NCBI RefSeq assembly: GCF_017813335.1 | Contig: NZ_JAGIYY010000013.1 | Location: 1-64,000 of the forward strand | DNA length: 64,000 nt | Source: Tianweitania sediminis | GTDB taxonomy: Bacteria; Pseudomonadota; Alphaproteobacteria; Rhizobiales; Rhizobiaceae | Direction of reading: 5' to 3' | Part shown: one piece after another, positions 35,492-44,862 of the stretch | Layout of the letters: each line of letters starts with the position of its first letter | Position numbering within the stretch: position 1 is the first letter of the stretch | The notes under the pieces: generated by a model | What the model was told of the DNA's origin: nothing | The model's database searches: none | Seen by the model: the letters and a program-made list of their open reading frames with translations, nothing else | Position numbers and translations under genes: made by a program

Positions 35492-35959
35492 TCAGCAGCG
35501 CGGCGAAGCCTTCATGCCGCGCACCATGCCCGTGACGATGGGGTCGTAGCGCTTCTTTTCCGATCTGCTGTAGTCGATCAGGAAAAAGGCCACTCCGTCG
35601 CCACAGGAGCGAATGGCTCGCACATAGCGGATCTGGTTGCCCTGAACGGCTGAATAGCTTGCCCAATCGCGGGTGGTCCTTTCGTAGGTGATATCCCACC
35701 CACCGCGTTCGTCCTGCTTCTGGCGGTTGCGGACGAGGGATGCGAAGCCCTGCCCGTCCAGCCTTTCTCCCCACACCGCCAGGATGCCGCCTCCGGCGTT
35801 CTGGAAAATACGGGAATTGCCGGCTTCGGGTCGCATGGCAAGTTCGTAGCCAGGAGGAACGGGCACGGAATAGCCAAAGGCGCGGTCACGAAGCACGTGC
35901 CATTCCTGTGCCATTGCCGGCGCAGTCATTAAGAGTGCGAGAAGAAGCGCCCGCACCAT
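35492..35959 (-). CDS. Exported hypothetical protein
   Basis: A protein of 155 residues with a clear Sec signal peptide (RALLLALLMTAPAMAQE). The mature part is about 137 residues, beta-rich, with two cysteines (RSCGDGVAF and the C-terminal C) that could form a disulfide in the periplasm. A pattern such as FGYSVPVPPGYEL is common in small secreted proteins of Hyphomicrobiales, but I do not recognise a named family. It is convergent with the oxoprolinase gene and 3 bp from the small DUF3606-like gene, with which it is probably co-transcribed. Confidence 0.8.
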   Translation of the reverse strand: MVRALLLALLMTAPAMAQEWHVLRDRAFGYSVPVPPGYELAMRPEAGNSRIFQNAGGGILAVWGERLDGQGFASLVRNRQKQDERGGWDITYERTTRDWASYSAVQGNQIRYVRAIRSCGDGVAFFLIDYSRSEKKRYDPIVTGMVRGMKASPRC

Positions 35960-35962
35960 GAT

Positions 35963-36139
35963 TCAGCTCTCGGCCTTCATTGTCTTGGCGAGCTTCATCA
36001 GCGTTTCGCGATCGGAACCGTGCTGCGCCACTAGTTCCTTGGCCTGTGATGGCGAAAGGTCGGTATTCTCGACAAGGTGCTTCACGGCAGCCTCGCGGTC
36101 GCTGTCCGGGTGAGTCCACGCATTCGGAGTTTCGGCCAT
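35963..36139 (-). CDS. Small DUF3606-like protein
   Basis: A 58-residue protein starting MAETPNAWTH at 36139, with GGAGATCC before the ATG. The part SPSQAKELVAQHGSDRETLMKLAK matches the DUF3606 pattern of a short helix-turn-helix-like fold (S-x-x-Q-A-x-x-L-V-x-x-H-G), found in many small stress-related proteobacterial proteins. It is hydrophilic and charged, with no membrane part. A long upstream extension of the open frame is rejected, because it overlaps the DUF4142 gene. Function unknown. Confidence 0.75.
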   Translation of the reverse strand: MAETPNAWTHPDSDREAAVKHLVENTDLSPSQAKELVAQHGSDRETLMKLAKTMKAES

Positions 36140-36304
36140 GGGGATCTCCTTTGAAGGAGAACCGATTGCTGCCGTCTGTGTTCCAGGCGCGCTCCAAGAA
36201 TGCTGCAACCGCATCCGGCTTTTCGGGTCATGGAAGGGAACATCGCGCCGCAGCGGCTGTTTGTGTAGCAGCCTGACAGCGGGCACCAAGAAGGAGACTC
36301 TCCC

Positions 36305-36802
36305 ATGAATTTCGTCAAAACCGCCACTGCGGCTGCAGTGATTTTCGCCATGGCGCCTTTCGCCTACGCACAGTCGCCAATGACGCCGCAGGAATTCGCC
36401 ACGATGGCGGCAAGCTCGGACATGCTGGAAATCCAGTCGAGCGAACTTGCGCTGCAAAAGGCGCAGAACGCAGAAGTCAAAGAATTCGCCCAAATGATGA
36501 TCAATGATCACACCAAAGCGTCTCAGGAACTGAAGGCCGCTGCGTCTCAGGACGGCGTGACCGTGCCTGCCGAAATGCTGCCGAAGCATGCCGAGCAGGT
36601 TCAGGCGCTCAACGGTGCAAGTGCTGCCGAGTTCGACGAAGCCTACATGGACGCCCAAGTGGCAGCGCATGAGGAAGCCCTGAACCTGATGCAGACCTAT
36701 GCGCAGAACGGTGAAGGCGCCACGAAGGCGCATGCCGCAAAAACCGCGCCGGTGATCGAAATGCACCTTGAACATGCAAAAAAGCTTGACGGCAGCCTGT
36801 AA
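36305..36802 (+). CDS. DUF4142 exported four-helix protein
   Basis: A protein of 165 residues with a Sec signal (KTATAAAVIFAMAPFAYAQS) and a DUF4142 domain: four long helices with TPQEFATMAASSDMLEIQSS and EVKEFAQMMINDHTKASQEL. The fold is ferritin-like, but metal-binding glutamates are not clearly kept. Members are secreted or periplasmic and often linked to stress or envelope functions. A good AGGAGA site precedes it. It is divergent from the DUF3606-like gene, separated by 165 bp. Confidence 0.88.
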   Translation: MNFVKTATAAAVIFAMAPFAYAQSPMTPQEFATMAASSDMLEIQSSELALQKAQNAEVKEFAQMMINDHTKASQELKAAASQDGVTVPAEMLPKHAEQVQALNGASAAEFDEAYMDAQVAAHEEALNLMQTYAQNGEGATKAHAAKTAPVIEMHLEHAKKLDGSL

Positions 36803-36822
36803 CTAGCTGCTTCCGGCTTGCG

Positions 36823-36857
36823 AACAACGGCTCGGTGCCCCGCATCGGGCCGTTGTT
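36823..36857. terminator. Hairpin between DUF4142 and the iron permease gene
   Basis: AACAACGGC (36823-36831) pairs with GCCGTTGTT (36849-36857), and the inner GGTGC/GCATC can extend the stem. The neighbours converge here, so it may stop transcription from both sides, although no T-run follows. Confidence 0.5.
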
Positions 36858-36884
36858 GTGCTGAAAGGGACGTCTCGAGTCTTA

Positions 36885-38612
36885 TTATCTGGAAGGTTGG
36901 CTATCGAGCTCGCTGGACGGCGTTGCCGCCAAAGACGCCTCTCGCGACCGTGTGCGTCCAACCTTCGACAACACGATCACCGGCAGAATGCCGATCGCCA
37001 CGATAAGCAGGGCCGCTACCGAGGCTTCTTCATAGGTCCCGCGCGCGGCTTCGCCATAAAGATGTGTTGCCAGCGTTTCGAAGTTCAACGGCCGCAGAAG
37101 CAGCGTTGCCGGCAGTTCCTTCATGCAATCCACGAAAACAAGCAGTCCGGCCGATACGAGGGCCGGTCTGGTCAACGGAAGATGCACGGTGCGGAACACG
37201 CCCGCTTGTGTTTGTCCCAGCATGCGCGCGGCTTGATCAAGCGAGGCGGGAATGCGCGCCATGCCGGCTTCCATGCCGCCCGTGGCGATCCCCATGAAGC
37301 GTGCCGTATAGGCCAGGATCAGTGCCGTCCCCGAGCCCAGAAGCACGAGCCCGACCGACGATCCGAAAAGGTCGGCGCTGACGCGTGCCACGGATCTGTC
37401 GAACAAGCCGATCGGCACGAGCAGCCCAAGCGCCAGCACAGTGCCCGGCACCGCATAGCCGAGCGTGGAGGCGCGGGCGGCGACGCTTGTCACCCGACCT
37501 GGCTGGGAACGTTGCGAACAGGCCAGAAAGCATCCGCAGCCCAGGATAAAGGCCGTCGCCAAAGCAGAGATGGAGACCGTGTTCACGATCTCCGACCAAA
37601 TCCTCGGAGAAATTCCCGCGAACTGATAGCGTCCGAAGGCCTCGACCAACAGGTATGCCGCCGGCGCGACGAAGCCGAGCAGAACGGGAACGAGGCAAAA
37701 CAGGCAGGCGGCGAAGCCTGGCAGGCCGCGAAGCGGGGTCGGCACCAGGGCGCGGGGGCGCTGGGCGCCGGCAGCATAGCGCTGGTTGCGGCGCGAATAG
37801 CGCTCAAGAAGGATCAGGAGCACCACGATCACCAGCATGGCGAGGGCGATTTGGGCGGCGGCCGGCAGATCATTACGCGTAACCCAGGTCGTATAAATGG
37901 ACACGGTGAGCGTTTTGACGCCCAGGAACTCCGAGGCGCCGATGTCATTCAGCGTTTCCATCAGCGCCAAGCTCAACCCGATCGCGATCGCGGGACGCGC
38001 CAAGGGAAGGGCCACACGAAAGAACACGGCACGTTGGTCCGTGCCGAGGGTGCGCGACACCTCAACCACATTGGCAGCCTGGGTGAGAAACATGGCGCGC
38101 GTGGTGAGGTATACGTAGGGATAAAGAACCAGCCCAAGCAGGAGGATGCAGGCCCAGATTGAGCGGATGTCGGGCAAGCGGAATTCGCGTGGGCTTTGAT
38201 AGCCGAGCACGTCGCGGATCAGGCCCTGCACCGCACCCACAGGATGCAGGATGTCGAGATACGCGTAGGCAACGATGTAGGTTGGCACAGCAAGGGGCAG
38301 AAGCAGTGCCCAATCAAGGATGCTGCGCCCGGGAAAATCGTAGGCGCTGACCAGCCAGGCAGTGGTTGTTCCGATCACGGCCACAACCAAGCCGACACCC
38401 ACCAGAAGGATCAGGGTCTGGTGAAGCGCGCTCGGCAGCACATGCGTGAACATATGCGGCCACAACCCCTCGCTGCCCTGTGAGGCGATCGTCACGAGTG
38501 CAGCGATCGGCAGGCAGGCGAAAGCGCCCACAACCGCCGCGCCTAAACGCCAACGCGTTCCGACGGGGCGGCGAAAGCGCCAATTTTCGCTGAGGGTGGC
38601 TACTTCGGTCAT
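36885..38612 (-). CDS. fbpB: Iron(III) ABC transporter permease (FbpB-like, duplicated)
   Basis: A protein of about 575 residues from the ATG at 38612 (MTEVATLSENW). It has two copies of a six-helix permease module, the layout of FbpB/SfuB proteins. The first coupling loop lies around EVSRTLGTDQRAVFFRVALPLARPAIAIG and the second around DQAARMLGQTQAGVFRTVHLPLTRPALVS. Both have the EAA-type G-x-x-x-x-x-x-F-x-x-x-x-L-P pattern. It imports ferric iron or a ferric complex. It starts 45 bp after the binding-protein gene. Confidence 0.92.
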   Translation of the reverse strand: MTEVATLSENWRFRRPVGTRWRLGAAVVGAFACLPIAALVTIASQGSEGLWPHMFTHVLPSALHQTLILLVGVGLVVAVIGTTTAWLVSAYDFPGRSILDWALLLPLAVPTYIVAYAYLDILHPVGAVQGLIRDVLGYQSPREFRLPDIRSIWACILLLGLVLYPYVYLTTRAMFLTQAANVVEVSRTLGTDQRAVFFRVALPLARPAIAIGLSLALMETLNDIGASEFLGVKTLTVSIYTTWVTRNDLPAAAQIALAMLVIVVLLILLERYSRRNQRYAAGAQRPRALVPTPLRGLPGFAACLFCLVPVLLGFVAPAAYLLVEAFGRYQFAGISPRIWSEIVNTVSISALATAFILGCGCFLACSQRSQPGRVTSVAARASTLGYAVPGTVLALGLLVPIGLFDRSVARVSADLFGSSVGLVLLGSGTALILAYTARFMGIATGGMEAGMARIPASLDQAARMLGQTQAGVFRTVHLPLTRPALVSAGLLVFVDCMKELPATLLLRPLNFETLATHLYGEAARGTYEEASVAALLIVAIGILPVIVLSKVGRTRSREASLAATPSSELDSQPSR

Positions 38613-38656
38613 CGAAGCGTTCAGCGGCGCCCGGGGCAACGAGCGCCGCGAGTGTG

Positions 38657-39673
38657 TCAGTTGTCAAAGCCGACCTTTTCCACCAGTTCGCTCGCCTTCT
38701 TGCGATGAGCGGCGACTTCGGTGAGGTTGACCTCGTCGATCTTGAGGTCGCCGAACTCGCCGACGAGCGGGGCAACGGCCGCATCCGCGTTCACCGGATA
38801 CTCGAAATTGGCCTCGGCATAGATCTTCTGCGCTTCGTCAGACACGAGATATTCCAGCAGCGCGACCGCTTCTTCCTTGTTCGGCGCATGACGGGCAACG
38901 GCAGCTCCGGAAATGTTCACATGCGTGCCGCCGTTTTCGAAGGTCGGCAGGATCATCTTGATCGCCTTGGCCCATTCCTCCTGTTCCGGGCCGCCCTTGC
39001 CGCTGCGCATCAGGCCGACATAGTAGGAGTTCGCGACGCCGAGGTCGCAGATGCCGCCCATGATGTCGCGTGCCACGTCCCGGTCGCCGCCGCCAGCTTT
39101 GCGTGCAAGGTTCTCCTTCAGACCGGTGAGCCAGGTTTCCGCAGCGTCCTCGCCGTTCTTGGCGATGAAGGCTGCGATGAGAGCAACATTGTAGGGATGC
39201 TGGCCCGCGCGGATGCAAAGCTTTCCCTTCCACTTGGGGTCGCTGAGATCCTCATAGGTGATGGCGGACACATCCAGGTCCTTTGCAGCATAGACCGCGC
39301 GTGCCCGCATCGACAGCGCGTACCAGTGTCCATTTGGATCACGGAGCGCGGCCGGGATCGTGCTGTTCAGCGTATCGGAGGAAACAGGCTGCGTGAGACC
39401 TTTTTCCACCAGATCAACGAGGTTGCCGGCGTCCACGGTCATCAACAGGTCCGCGGGCGACTGGTCGCCTTCCGAAGCGACGCGCTCAGCCAAACCGTCC
39501 TTCAGGAAGATCGTATTGACCTTGGTCCCGGTAGAGGCGGTGAAGGCATCGAGCAGCGGCTGGACGAGCCCGGGCTCACGCGTGGTGTAAAGATTCAACT
39601 CGGCGGCACCGACGCTCGGCACGCCAGCGAACACAGCGATGGCTGAGCCGATCAGGATCTGTTTCAGGTTCAC
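38657..39673 (-). CDS. fbpA: Iron(III) ABC transporter substrate-binding protein (FbpA/FutA-like)
   Basis: A protein of 338 residues with a signal peptide (LIGSAIAVFAGVPSVGAAEL). The mature domain is a ferric-binding type: LNLYTTREPGLVQPLLDAF at the start, and GICDLGVANSYYVGLM, whose tyrosines are likely iron ligands in this family. KEEAVALLEYLVSDEAQKIYAEANFEYPV is the usual C-terminal block. It binds periplasmic ferric iron. A TGA-N9-TCA motif lies about 70 bp upstream, consistent with iron control by RirA. Confidence 0.93.
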   Translation of the reverse strand: MNLKQILIGSAIAVFAGVPSVGAAELNLYTTREPGLVQPLLDAFTASTGTKVNTIFLKDGLAERVASEGDQSPADLLMTVDAGNLVDLVEKGLTQPVSSDTLNSTIPAALRDPNGHWYALSMRARAVYAAKDLDVSAITYEDLSDPKWKGKLCIRAGQHPYNVALIAAFIAKNGEDAAETWLTGLKENLARKAGGGDRDVARDIMGGICDLGVANSYYVGLMRSGKGGPEQEEWAKAIKMILPTFENGGTHVNISGAAVARHAPNKEEAVALLEYLVSDEAQKIYAEANFEYPVNADAAVAPLVGEFGDLKIDEVNLTEVAAHRKKASELVEKVGFDN

Positions 39674-39744
39674 GCGTTGTCCTCCCTTGCTTGTGGATCA
39701 GGTGGAGCGAAAGCACTCCAGGCCAAATGGAGGGACAACATAGT

Positions 39745-39759
39745 TGATGAGAACAGTCA
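39745..39759. promoter_or_regulatory. Putative RirA/IRO-type box upstream of fbpA
   Basis: TGATGAGAACAGTCA fits TGA-N9-TCA, the core of the iron-responsive operator bound by RirA in rhizobia. It lies about 70-85 bp before the fbpA start and downstream of fbpC. Short motif, so chance occurrence is possible. Confidence 0.45.
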
Positions 39760-39782
39760 AGTTAGCTTCGCGTGACGCGATC

Positions 39783-40835
39783 TCAGGCGCTGGCGGGAAA
39801 CACAAGCACCCGCTGCGGATCAGCGCTGAGGCCGATCTCCTGCCCCGCCGAGACAATGAGCCTGGCGCTAGACCGCACCACGAGGGGCGGGAGATGAGCA
39901 GCAACCGTGACACGGACTTGCTCCACCTCGCCACGGAGCTCATGGTCGAGAACCGTTGCTTGCGCACCCTGCCCTTGCGGCCGCAGTTGCAGATCCCGTG
40001 GTCGAACGTAGACCAGGCCGTCCTGCCCTTCTGACACGCCGGCAGCGGGAAAGCGGCCAAGCGGCGTGTCCACGAAACCGTTTCTGCAGCGGCCGGGCAG
40101 CTTGTTAAAGGCACTGAAGAATTCTGCGGCATAAGCGGAGTTGGGACGGTCGTAGAGCTCCGCGCCTGTTCCGCTCTGTTCGACGTGGCCACGGCGCATC
40201 AGAACCACGCGATCACCAGCTGAAAGAGCTTCTTCCGGATCATGCGTCACCATGATCACCGTCGTGCCGAGTTCCCGCAGCAACCCAAGCGTTTCCAAGC
40301 GGACCGCATCGCGCAGATCGCGGTCCAGATTGGAAAACGGCTCGTCCATCAGCAGAAGATCGGGCCGCGGCGCGAGGGCGCGGGCAAGCGCCACGCGCTG
40401 TTGTTCGCCCCCGGAAAGCATGTGCGGGAAGCGGTTGACGAGATGATGGATCCGCAATCGGCCGACGATCTCATCACTCCGCTTGTGAGCTTCCTTTCGC
40501 TCGAGGGAGCGTAATCCGAACAGCACATTGTCCGTGACGCTGAGATGGGGAAACAGCGCATAATCCTGGAACATGAACCCGACGCGGCGGTGCTCAGGTT
40601 CGACATGGATGCCCTTCCCTGACACGACGTGCCCATTGATCAGCGCGGCGCCGGCGTCTGGCCGATCAAGCCCGGCGATCACCCGTAGAAGCGTGGACTT
40701 CCCGCAGCCGGAATGACCGGCGAGGCAGACGATCTGTCCCCGCGCCACCTCGAGTGAAACATCTTGCAGTGCGGCAACCAGGGCGAAGCGGCGCGTCACC
40801 GCGCGAAGTTCGAGATGAGGAGATGGGCTTCGCAT
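39783..40835 (-). CDS. fbpC: Iron(III) ABC transporter ATP-binding protein (FbpC-like)
   Basis: About 350 residues from the ATG at 40835 (a start 12 codons earlier also exists, without a ribosome site). Walker A is GHSGCGKST, signature LSGGEQQRVALARALA, Walker B LLLMDEPFSNLD and H-loop VTHDPEEAL, followed by a TOBE-like regulatory tail with FNKLPGRC. It drives import by FbpAB. The gene order is fbpC, then a gap with a TGA-N9-TCA motif, then fbpA and fbpB, so the ATPase may have its own promoter or be read from the upstream ligase gene. Confidence 0.92.
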   Translation of the reverse strand: MRSPSPHLELRAVTRRFALVAALQDVSLEVARGQIVCLAGHSGCGKSTLLRVIAGLDRPDAGAALINGHVVSGKGIHVEPEHRRVGFMFQDYALFPHLSVTDNVLFGLRSLERKEAHKRSDEIVGRLRIHHLVNRFPHMLSGGEQQRVALARALAPRPDLLLMDEPFSNLDRDLRDAVRLETLGLLRELGTTVIMVTHDPEEALSAGDRVVLMRRGHVEQSGTGAELYDRPNSAYAAEFFSAFNKLPGRCRNGFVDTPLGRFPAAGVSEGQDGLVYVRPRDLQLRPQGQGAQATVLDHELRGEVEQVRVTVAAHLPPLVVRSSARLIVSAGQEIGLSADPQRVLVFPASA

Positions 40836-40913
40836 TGGCAGGCTCTTTTCGCAGCCGCCGTTTATAAGCATCAGGGCGAAGCCGGCAAGCGACCGACAGG
40901 GCAGCAGTCGCCG

Positions 40914-42659
40914 TCAGGCCGGTTCGTTCCGCCTCAATGTCTCAGCGAAAAGCTGGCGTAGCTGAGGCTTCAGAATCTTGCCGGCCGGATTGCGCGGCAT
41001 CTCATCGAGCATAAGGTAGCGGACGGGGCGCTTGAAGGCCGCGATGCGATGGGTGAGAAACGCGTTCAGTTCCTCGTGTCCGGCTGTTGCGCCCTCGCGC
41101 AACACCACGACGGCACCGGGTTCCTCCCCGAGCGTCGGGTGAGGCAGTGCCAGCAAAGCGGCGTCCACGACGTCTGGATGCGCATAAAGCGCGTCCTCCA
41201 CTTCCACGCAGTAGATGTTTTCGCCACCGCGGATGATCATGTCCTTCAAGCGATCGCGGATATAAACGAAGCCGTCTTCATCGAGGAATGCCAGGTCTCC
41301 CGTGCGCAACCACCCGTCGTCGAACGTCGCGGCGTCGGCATCCGGCTTGTTCCAGTAGCCAGGAATGACCATGGGGCCGCGCACCTGCAGTTCGCCGACC
41401 GTGTTCGGTCCAACCGTTGCGTCCGCGTCGCGGATCCGCACCTCGCAAACCGGCAGTGGAAGGCCGCAACTTGTCGGATGGGCGTAGTAGTCCTCGCCCA
41501 TGACATGGGTGAAGGTAGCGGTCGTTTCCGTCATGCCCCAGCCGGTGGCAACACCGAGCCCCATCGGCAGCTCGGCTTCAAGCCGACGAACCAACTCGGC
41601 CGCGGCAGGTGCGCCTCCATAAGAGACGACTTGCAGCGAGGACAGATCGTAGCGGCTGCGGGCGGGGTGATCGAGGATGCGCCAAGCAACGGTCGGCACG
41701 CCGCCGATGGTTGTAACGCGCTCCCGCTCGATCAAGCCGAGCGCTTCTTCCTCGTCGAAACGACGGGTCAACACGAGCCGTGTGCCGCGATGAAGGGCTG
41801 TGAGCATCGTCGCCGAACAGCCGGTCACATGAAACAATGGTATCGAAAGAAGGCTGACCTTCTGCGGAGCGTTGGGCGGCGGAACCGGGATGGCGTCCCC
41901 ACGGCGCAGAAAGGATCGCGCCTGGCTGAACGGATGGGCCATGACATTGGAACACAGATTACGGTGCGTGTTCACCGCGCCCTTGGGCCGGCCTGTGGTG
42001 CCTGATGTGTAGAAGATGGTGGCAGGATCGTCCGGCGCGAGGGGGACGGTCGGCATCGCTTCATCCGGCAGGGCATGCCAGGTTTCTGGGGTGCCGATCA
42101 CGCTTTCCAGGGTGCGTGCGCTTCCGCGCGAAGCTTCACCGCCGCGCGCAACAAGGATGTCGATTGCCTGCGGGATCTCATTGGCAGCTTCCAGGATGCG
42201 CTCGAGCCTCTCGCCATCGCAGACAACGAGCTTTGCACCGGAGTCACTTAGCCCGTGCGAAAGCTCGCTGCTGCTCCACCAGGCATTCAGCGGCACGGCC
42301 AACGCCCCGCACAACTGCGCGGCAAAAAAGGCGGTGATCCATTCCGGCATGTTGCGCATGACAATCGCAATCCGGTCGCCTATTTCGACGCCGAGATCAA
42401 CGAAATGGTGCGACAAGACAATCGAGGCGCGGGCGAAAGCTTCAAACGTCACCCGCTCCTCTTCGTGCACAAGGAAAGTCTTTTCCCCGAACGAGCGGCC
42501 AATAAGAAGCAGGTCGCGCAGCGTGGGAGGCGCGTTCTTCCACACCCGGGTCGGCTGACCGCGGATAATGATCTCCTCCATCTCGAACTCGCTTCCCGGC
42601 GCACAAAGCCGCTGCTGCGCTTCTGCAAGCGAGATGGCCGGGTATCCAGGCTTCGTCAT
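40914..42659 (-). CDS. AMP-forming acyl-CoA synthetase
   Basis: A protein of 581 residues with a full set of adenylate-forming motifs: FYTSGTTGRPKGAVNTH, GWGMTETTATFTHV, TGDLAFLDEDGFVYIRDR, RLKDMIIRGGENIY, and a C-terminal PRNPAGKILK with the catalytic lysine. The order matches medium- or long-chain fatty acid-CoA ligases. It is in the same direction as the SDR gene upstream. With the neighbouring acyl-CoA genes it should feed an acid into CoA-based oxidation; chain length cannot be judged from sequence. Confidence 0.92.
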   Translation of the reverse strand: MTKPGYPAISLAEAQQRLCAPGSEFEMEEIIIRGQPTRVWKNAPPTLRDLLLIGRSFGEKTFLVHEEERVTFEAFARASIVLSHHFVDLGVEIGDRIAIVMRNMPEWITAFFAAQLCGALAVPLNAWWSSSELSHGLSDSGAKLVVCDGERLERILEAANEIPQAIDILVARGGEASRGSARTLESVIGTPETWHALPDEAMPTVPLAPDDPATIFYTSGTTGRPKGAVNTHRNLCSNVMAHPFSQARSFLRRGDAIPVPPPNAPQKVSLLSIPLFHVTGCSATMLTALHRGTRLVLTRRFDEEEALGLIERERVTTIGGVPTVAWRILDHPARSRYDLSSLQVVSYGGAPAAAELVRRLEAELPMGLGVATGWGMTETTATFTHVMGEDYYAHPTSCGLPLPVCEVRIRDADATVGPNTVGELQVRGPMVIPGYWNKPDADAATFDDGWLRTGDLAFLDEDGFVYIRDRLKDMIIRGGENIYCVEVEDALYAHPDVVDAALLALPHPTLGEEPGAVVVLREGATAGHEELNAFLTHRIAAFKRPVRYLMLDEMPRNPAGKILKPQLRQLFAETLRRNEPA

Positions 42660-42695
42660 AAGGGTGTCTCCCTTGCCGCTCAGGCTTTGCCGCCG

Positions 42696-43457
42696 CTAGG
42701 CGACCAGCCGCCCGCCATCGGCGACCAGCGTCTGCCCCGTCACGAAGGCCGCAGCTTGCGAGGCCAGAAACACAACCACGCCTGCAATGTCGTCCGGCTC
42801 CCCGATCCGCCGCAACGGCGTCGCGGCGTTGGACGCTTCAAGCTTGGCCTCATCGTCCCACAAGGCGCGTGCGAAATCCGTTTTCACCAGACCGGGCGCG
42901 ATGCAGTTCACGCGAATATTTTGCGGGCCCAGTTCCGCGGCAAGGTTGCGCGCCAACTGCATGTCGGCCGCTTTGGAAACGCCGTAAGCACCGATGTTCG
43001 GCGAGGCATAAAGACCCGCCACCGAGGAAACGATCACCACCGAGCCGCCGCCGCGCTTCTCCATGTCGGGCGCGCACAAACTGATCAGAGCGTTGTTGGC
43101 GATGACATTGTTTTCGAGGATCTTGCGGAACTGGTCGTCGGAAATGCCGGACATGGGGCCATAATAGGGATTCGAAGCCGCATTGCAGACGAGGATGTCG
43201 ATTGGTCCTAACTGCCGCCGCGCCTCCGCAACCAGGTTCTCCAGTTCGCCGCGCGAGGAGATGCTGGCGGGAATGGAAACGGCTTTGCCGCCGGAACGAT
43301 TGATCTCCTCGGCAACCTCATCGCACGGCTCCTTCTTGCGCGACGAGATCACTACGGAAGCGCCCGCTTCAGCCAACCGCATGGCGCTTGCCTTGCCGAT
43401 CCCGCGGGAGGATCCGGTGACAATGGCAACCTTGCCGCTCAAGTCGAACAAAGACAT
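42696..43457 (-). CDS. Short-chain dehydrogenase/reductase
   Basis: A protein of 253 residues with the SDR coenzyme motif TGSSRGIGKA, the NAS-like CNAASNP, catalytic Ser (VSSVAG) and YGVSK with Tyr and Lys, and the C-terminal FVTGQTLVADGGRLV. The S-S-R-K stretch after the second beta strand favours NADP(H) over NAD(H). It oxidises or reduces a hydroxy or keto group, perhaps a hydroxyacyl-CoA from the neighbouring enzymes. It is 36 bp upstream of the acyl-CoA synthetase gene and diverges from the thiolase gene. Confidence 0.92.
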   Translation of the reverse strand: MSLFDLSGKVAIVTGSSRGIGKASAMRLAEAGASVVISSRKKEPCDEVAEEINRSGGKAVSIPASISSRGELENLVAEARRQLGPIDILVCNAASNPYYGPMSGISDDQFRKILENNVIANNALISLCAPDMEKRGGGSVVIVSSVAGLYASPNIGAYGVSKAADMQLARNLAAELGPQNIRVNCIAPGLVKTDFARALWDDEAKLEASNAATPLRRIGEPDDIAGVVVFLASQAAAFVTGQTLVADGGRLVA

Positions 43458-43623
43458 CAGCCATCCTCCCCAGGTCGTGCCGCTCGTTGCAACAGCCTAT
43501 CGGCGCGAAAGGCAAAAGCAACCCGTTTCTTCGAAAAACAAGGATGACAGCTGACGGAAGCCATATAAAATAAGGGACGAACACACATCCTGGACCATAC
43601 CGATCATCGGGAGGAGCTGCCTA
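43458..43623. promoter_or_regulatory. Divergent promoter region SDR/thiolase
   Basis: Both genes start from this 166-bp spacer. It has an AT-rich CATATAAAATAAGGG near the thiolase side and an imperfect dyad around TTCTTCGAAAAA. The double-TetR protein at 47220 is a candidate regulator, but no site was proved. Confidence 0.35.
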
Positions 43624-44826
43624 ATGCGCAACGCTGTACTTGTTTCCACTGCTCGCACGCCGATTGGAAAGGCGTATCGCGGCGCCTTCAACGACACACA
43701 GGCGCAAACTTTGGGCGGGCACGTCATCGCCGAAGCGGTGCGGCGGGCGGGCGTCGATCCAGCAGAGGTCGGCGATGTCCTGATGGGCGCGGCACTGCAG
43801 CAGGGTTCGTCCGGCGGCAACATCGCCCGACAATGCGCAATGGCTGCGGGCCTGCCCACCACGGTCGCCGGCATGAGCCTTGACCGGCAGTGTGCCTCGG
43901 GCCTGATGGGGATCGCCACGGCCGCGAGGTCGATCATCCTGGACGGCATGGACGTGGCGGTCGGCGGCGGCCTCGAGTCCGTTTCGCTCGTCCAGAACGA
44001 CAAGATGAACAGATATCGCGCGAGCGATCCGACGATCCGCGAACGCTTGCCGGCGCTCTACATGTCCATGCTCGAAACAGCGGAAGTGGTTGCCGACCGA
44101 TATGGCATTTCGCGTGAGCGCCAGGACGAGTACGCCCTGCAATCCCAGCAGCGCACCGCAAAAGCACAGGCTGAAGGCCGCTTCGACAAGGAGATCGCGC
44201 CGCTCGAAACCGAGATGGTGGTGACGGACAAGGCGACTGGCGAAACGAGCCGCAAGCGCGTTCGGCTGACGCAGGATGAGGGCAATCGCGCCGATACCAC
44301 CCTGGAAGGACTGCAGTCGCTGAAGCCCGTCTTCAAGGATGGGCAGAAGATCGTAGAAGGAAAATTCATAACGGCGGGAAATGCTTCCCAACTTTCGGAT
44401 GGCGCATCCGCGTCGGTGCTGATGGAAGAAAAGGAAGCGGAACGACGCGGGCTCGAACCGCTTGGCCGCTATTGCGGCGTGGCCGTTGCCGGCTGCGAGC
44501 CGGACGAGATGGGCATCGGGCCGGTTTACGCCGTTCCCAAACTCCTGAAGCAGCATGGTCTTTCGGTCGACGACATCGATCTTTGGGAACTGAACGAAGC
44601 CTTCGCCGTGCAGGTGCTTTATTGCCGGGACCGGCTTGGCATCGACAACGACAAGCTTAACGTGTCTGGCGGCGCGATCTCGATCGGTCACCCCTACGGC
44701 ATGTCAGGCGCCCGCATGACGGGGCATGCGCTGATCGAAGGAAAGCGGCGCGGCGCCAAGCGCGTGGTGGTTATGATGTGCGTCGGCGGCGGCATGGGCG
44801 CGGCCGGTCTTTTCGAGATTCTGTAA
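43624..44826 (+). CDS. Acetyl-CoA C-acyltransferase (thiolase)
   Basis: A protein of 400 residues with all thiolase residues: nucleophilic Cys90 in [11 protein letters not shown], the NEAF motif, the histidine in [16 protein letters not shown], and the second cysteine in MMCVGGGMG. The length and the [22 protein letters not shown] start fit degradative thiolases that release acetyl-CoA from 3-ketoacyl-CoA. GGGAGGAG precedes the ATG. It is transcribed opposite to the SDR gene and converges with the kinase gene, with an intervening terminator. Confidence 0.93.
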   Translation: MRNAVLVSTARTPIGKAYRGAFNDTQAQTLGGHVIAEAVRRAGVDPAEVGDVLMGAALQQGSSGGNIARQCAMAAGLPTTVAGMSLDRQCASGLMGIATAARSIILDGMDVAVGGGLESVSLVQNDKMNRYRASDPTIRERLPALYMSMLETAEVVADRYGISRERQDEYALQSQQRTAKAQAEGRFDKEIAPLETEMVVTDKATGETSRKRVRLTQDEGNRADTTLEGLQSLKPVFKDGQKIVEGKFITAGNASQLSDGASASVLMEEKEAERRGLEPLGRYCGVAVAGCEPDEMGIGPVYAVPKLLKQHGLSVDDIDLWELNEAFAVQVLYCRDRLGIDNDKLNVSGGAISIGHPYGMSGARMTGHALIEGKRRGAKRVVVMMCVGGGMGAAGLFEIL

Positions 44827-44835
44827 GAACCAAAA

Positions 44836-44862
44836 CGGGCGCCACTCTCAGGCGCCCGCCTT
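44836..44862 (+). terminator. Terminator after the thiolase gene
   Basis: CGGGCGCC and GGCGCCCG form a perfect 8-bp stem with a 7-base loop, followed by CCTTTT. It sits 10 bp after the thiolase stop and overlaps the 3' end of the convergent kinase gene. Confidence 0.65.

Noticed and set aside
36140-36775. N-terminal extension of the DUF3606-like gene
   Set aside because: It is antisense to the DUF4142 gene; the start at 36139 has a ribosome site.
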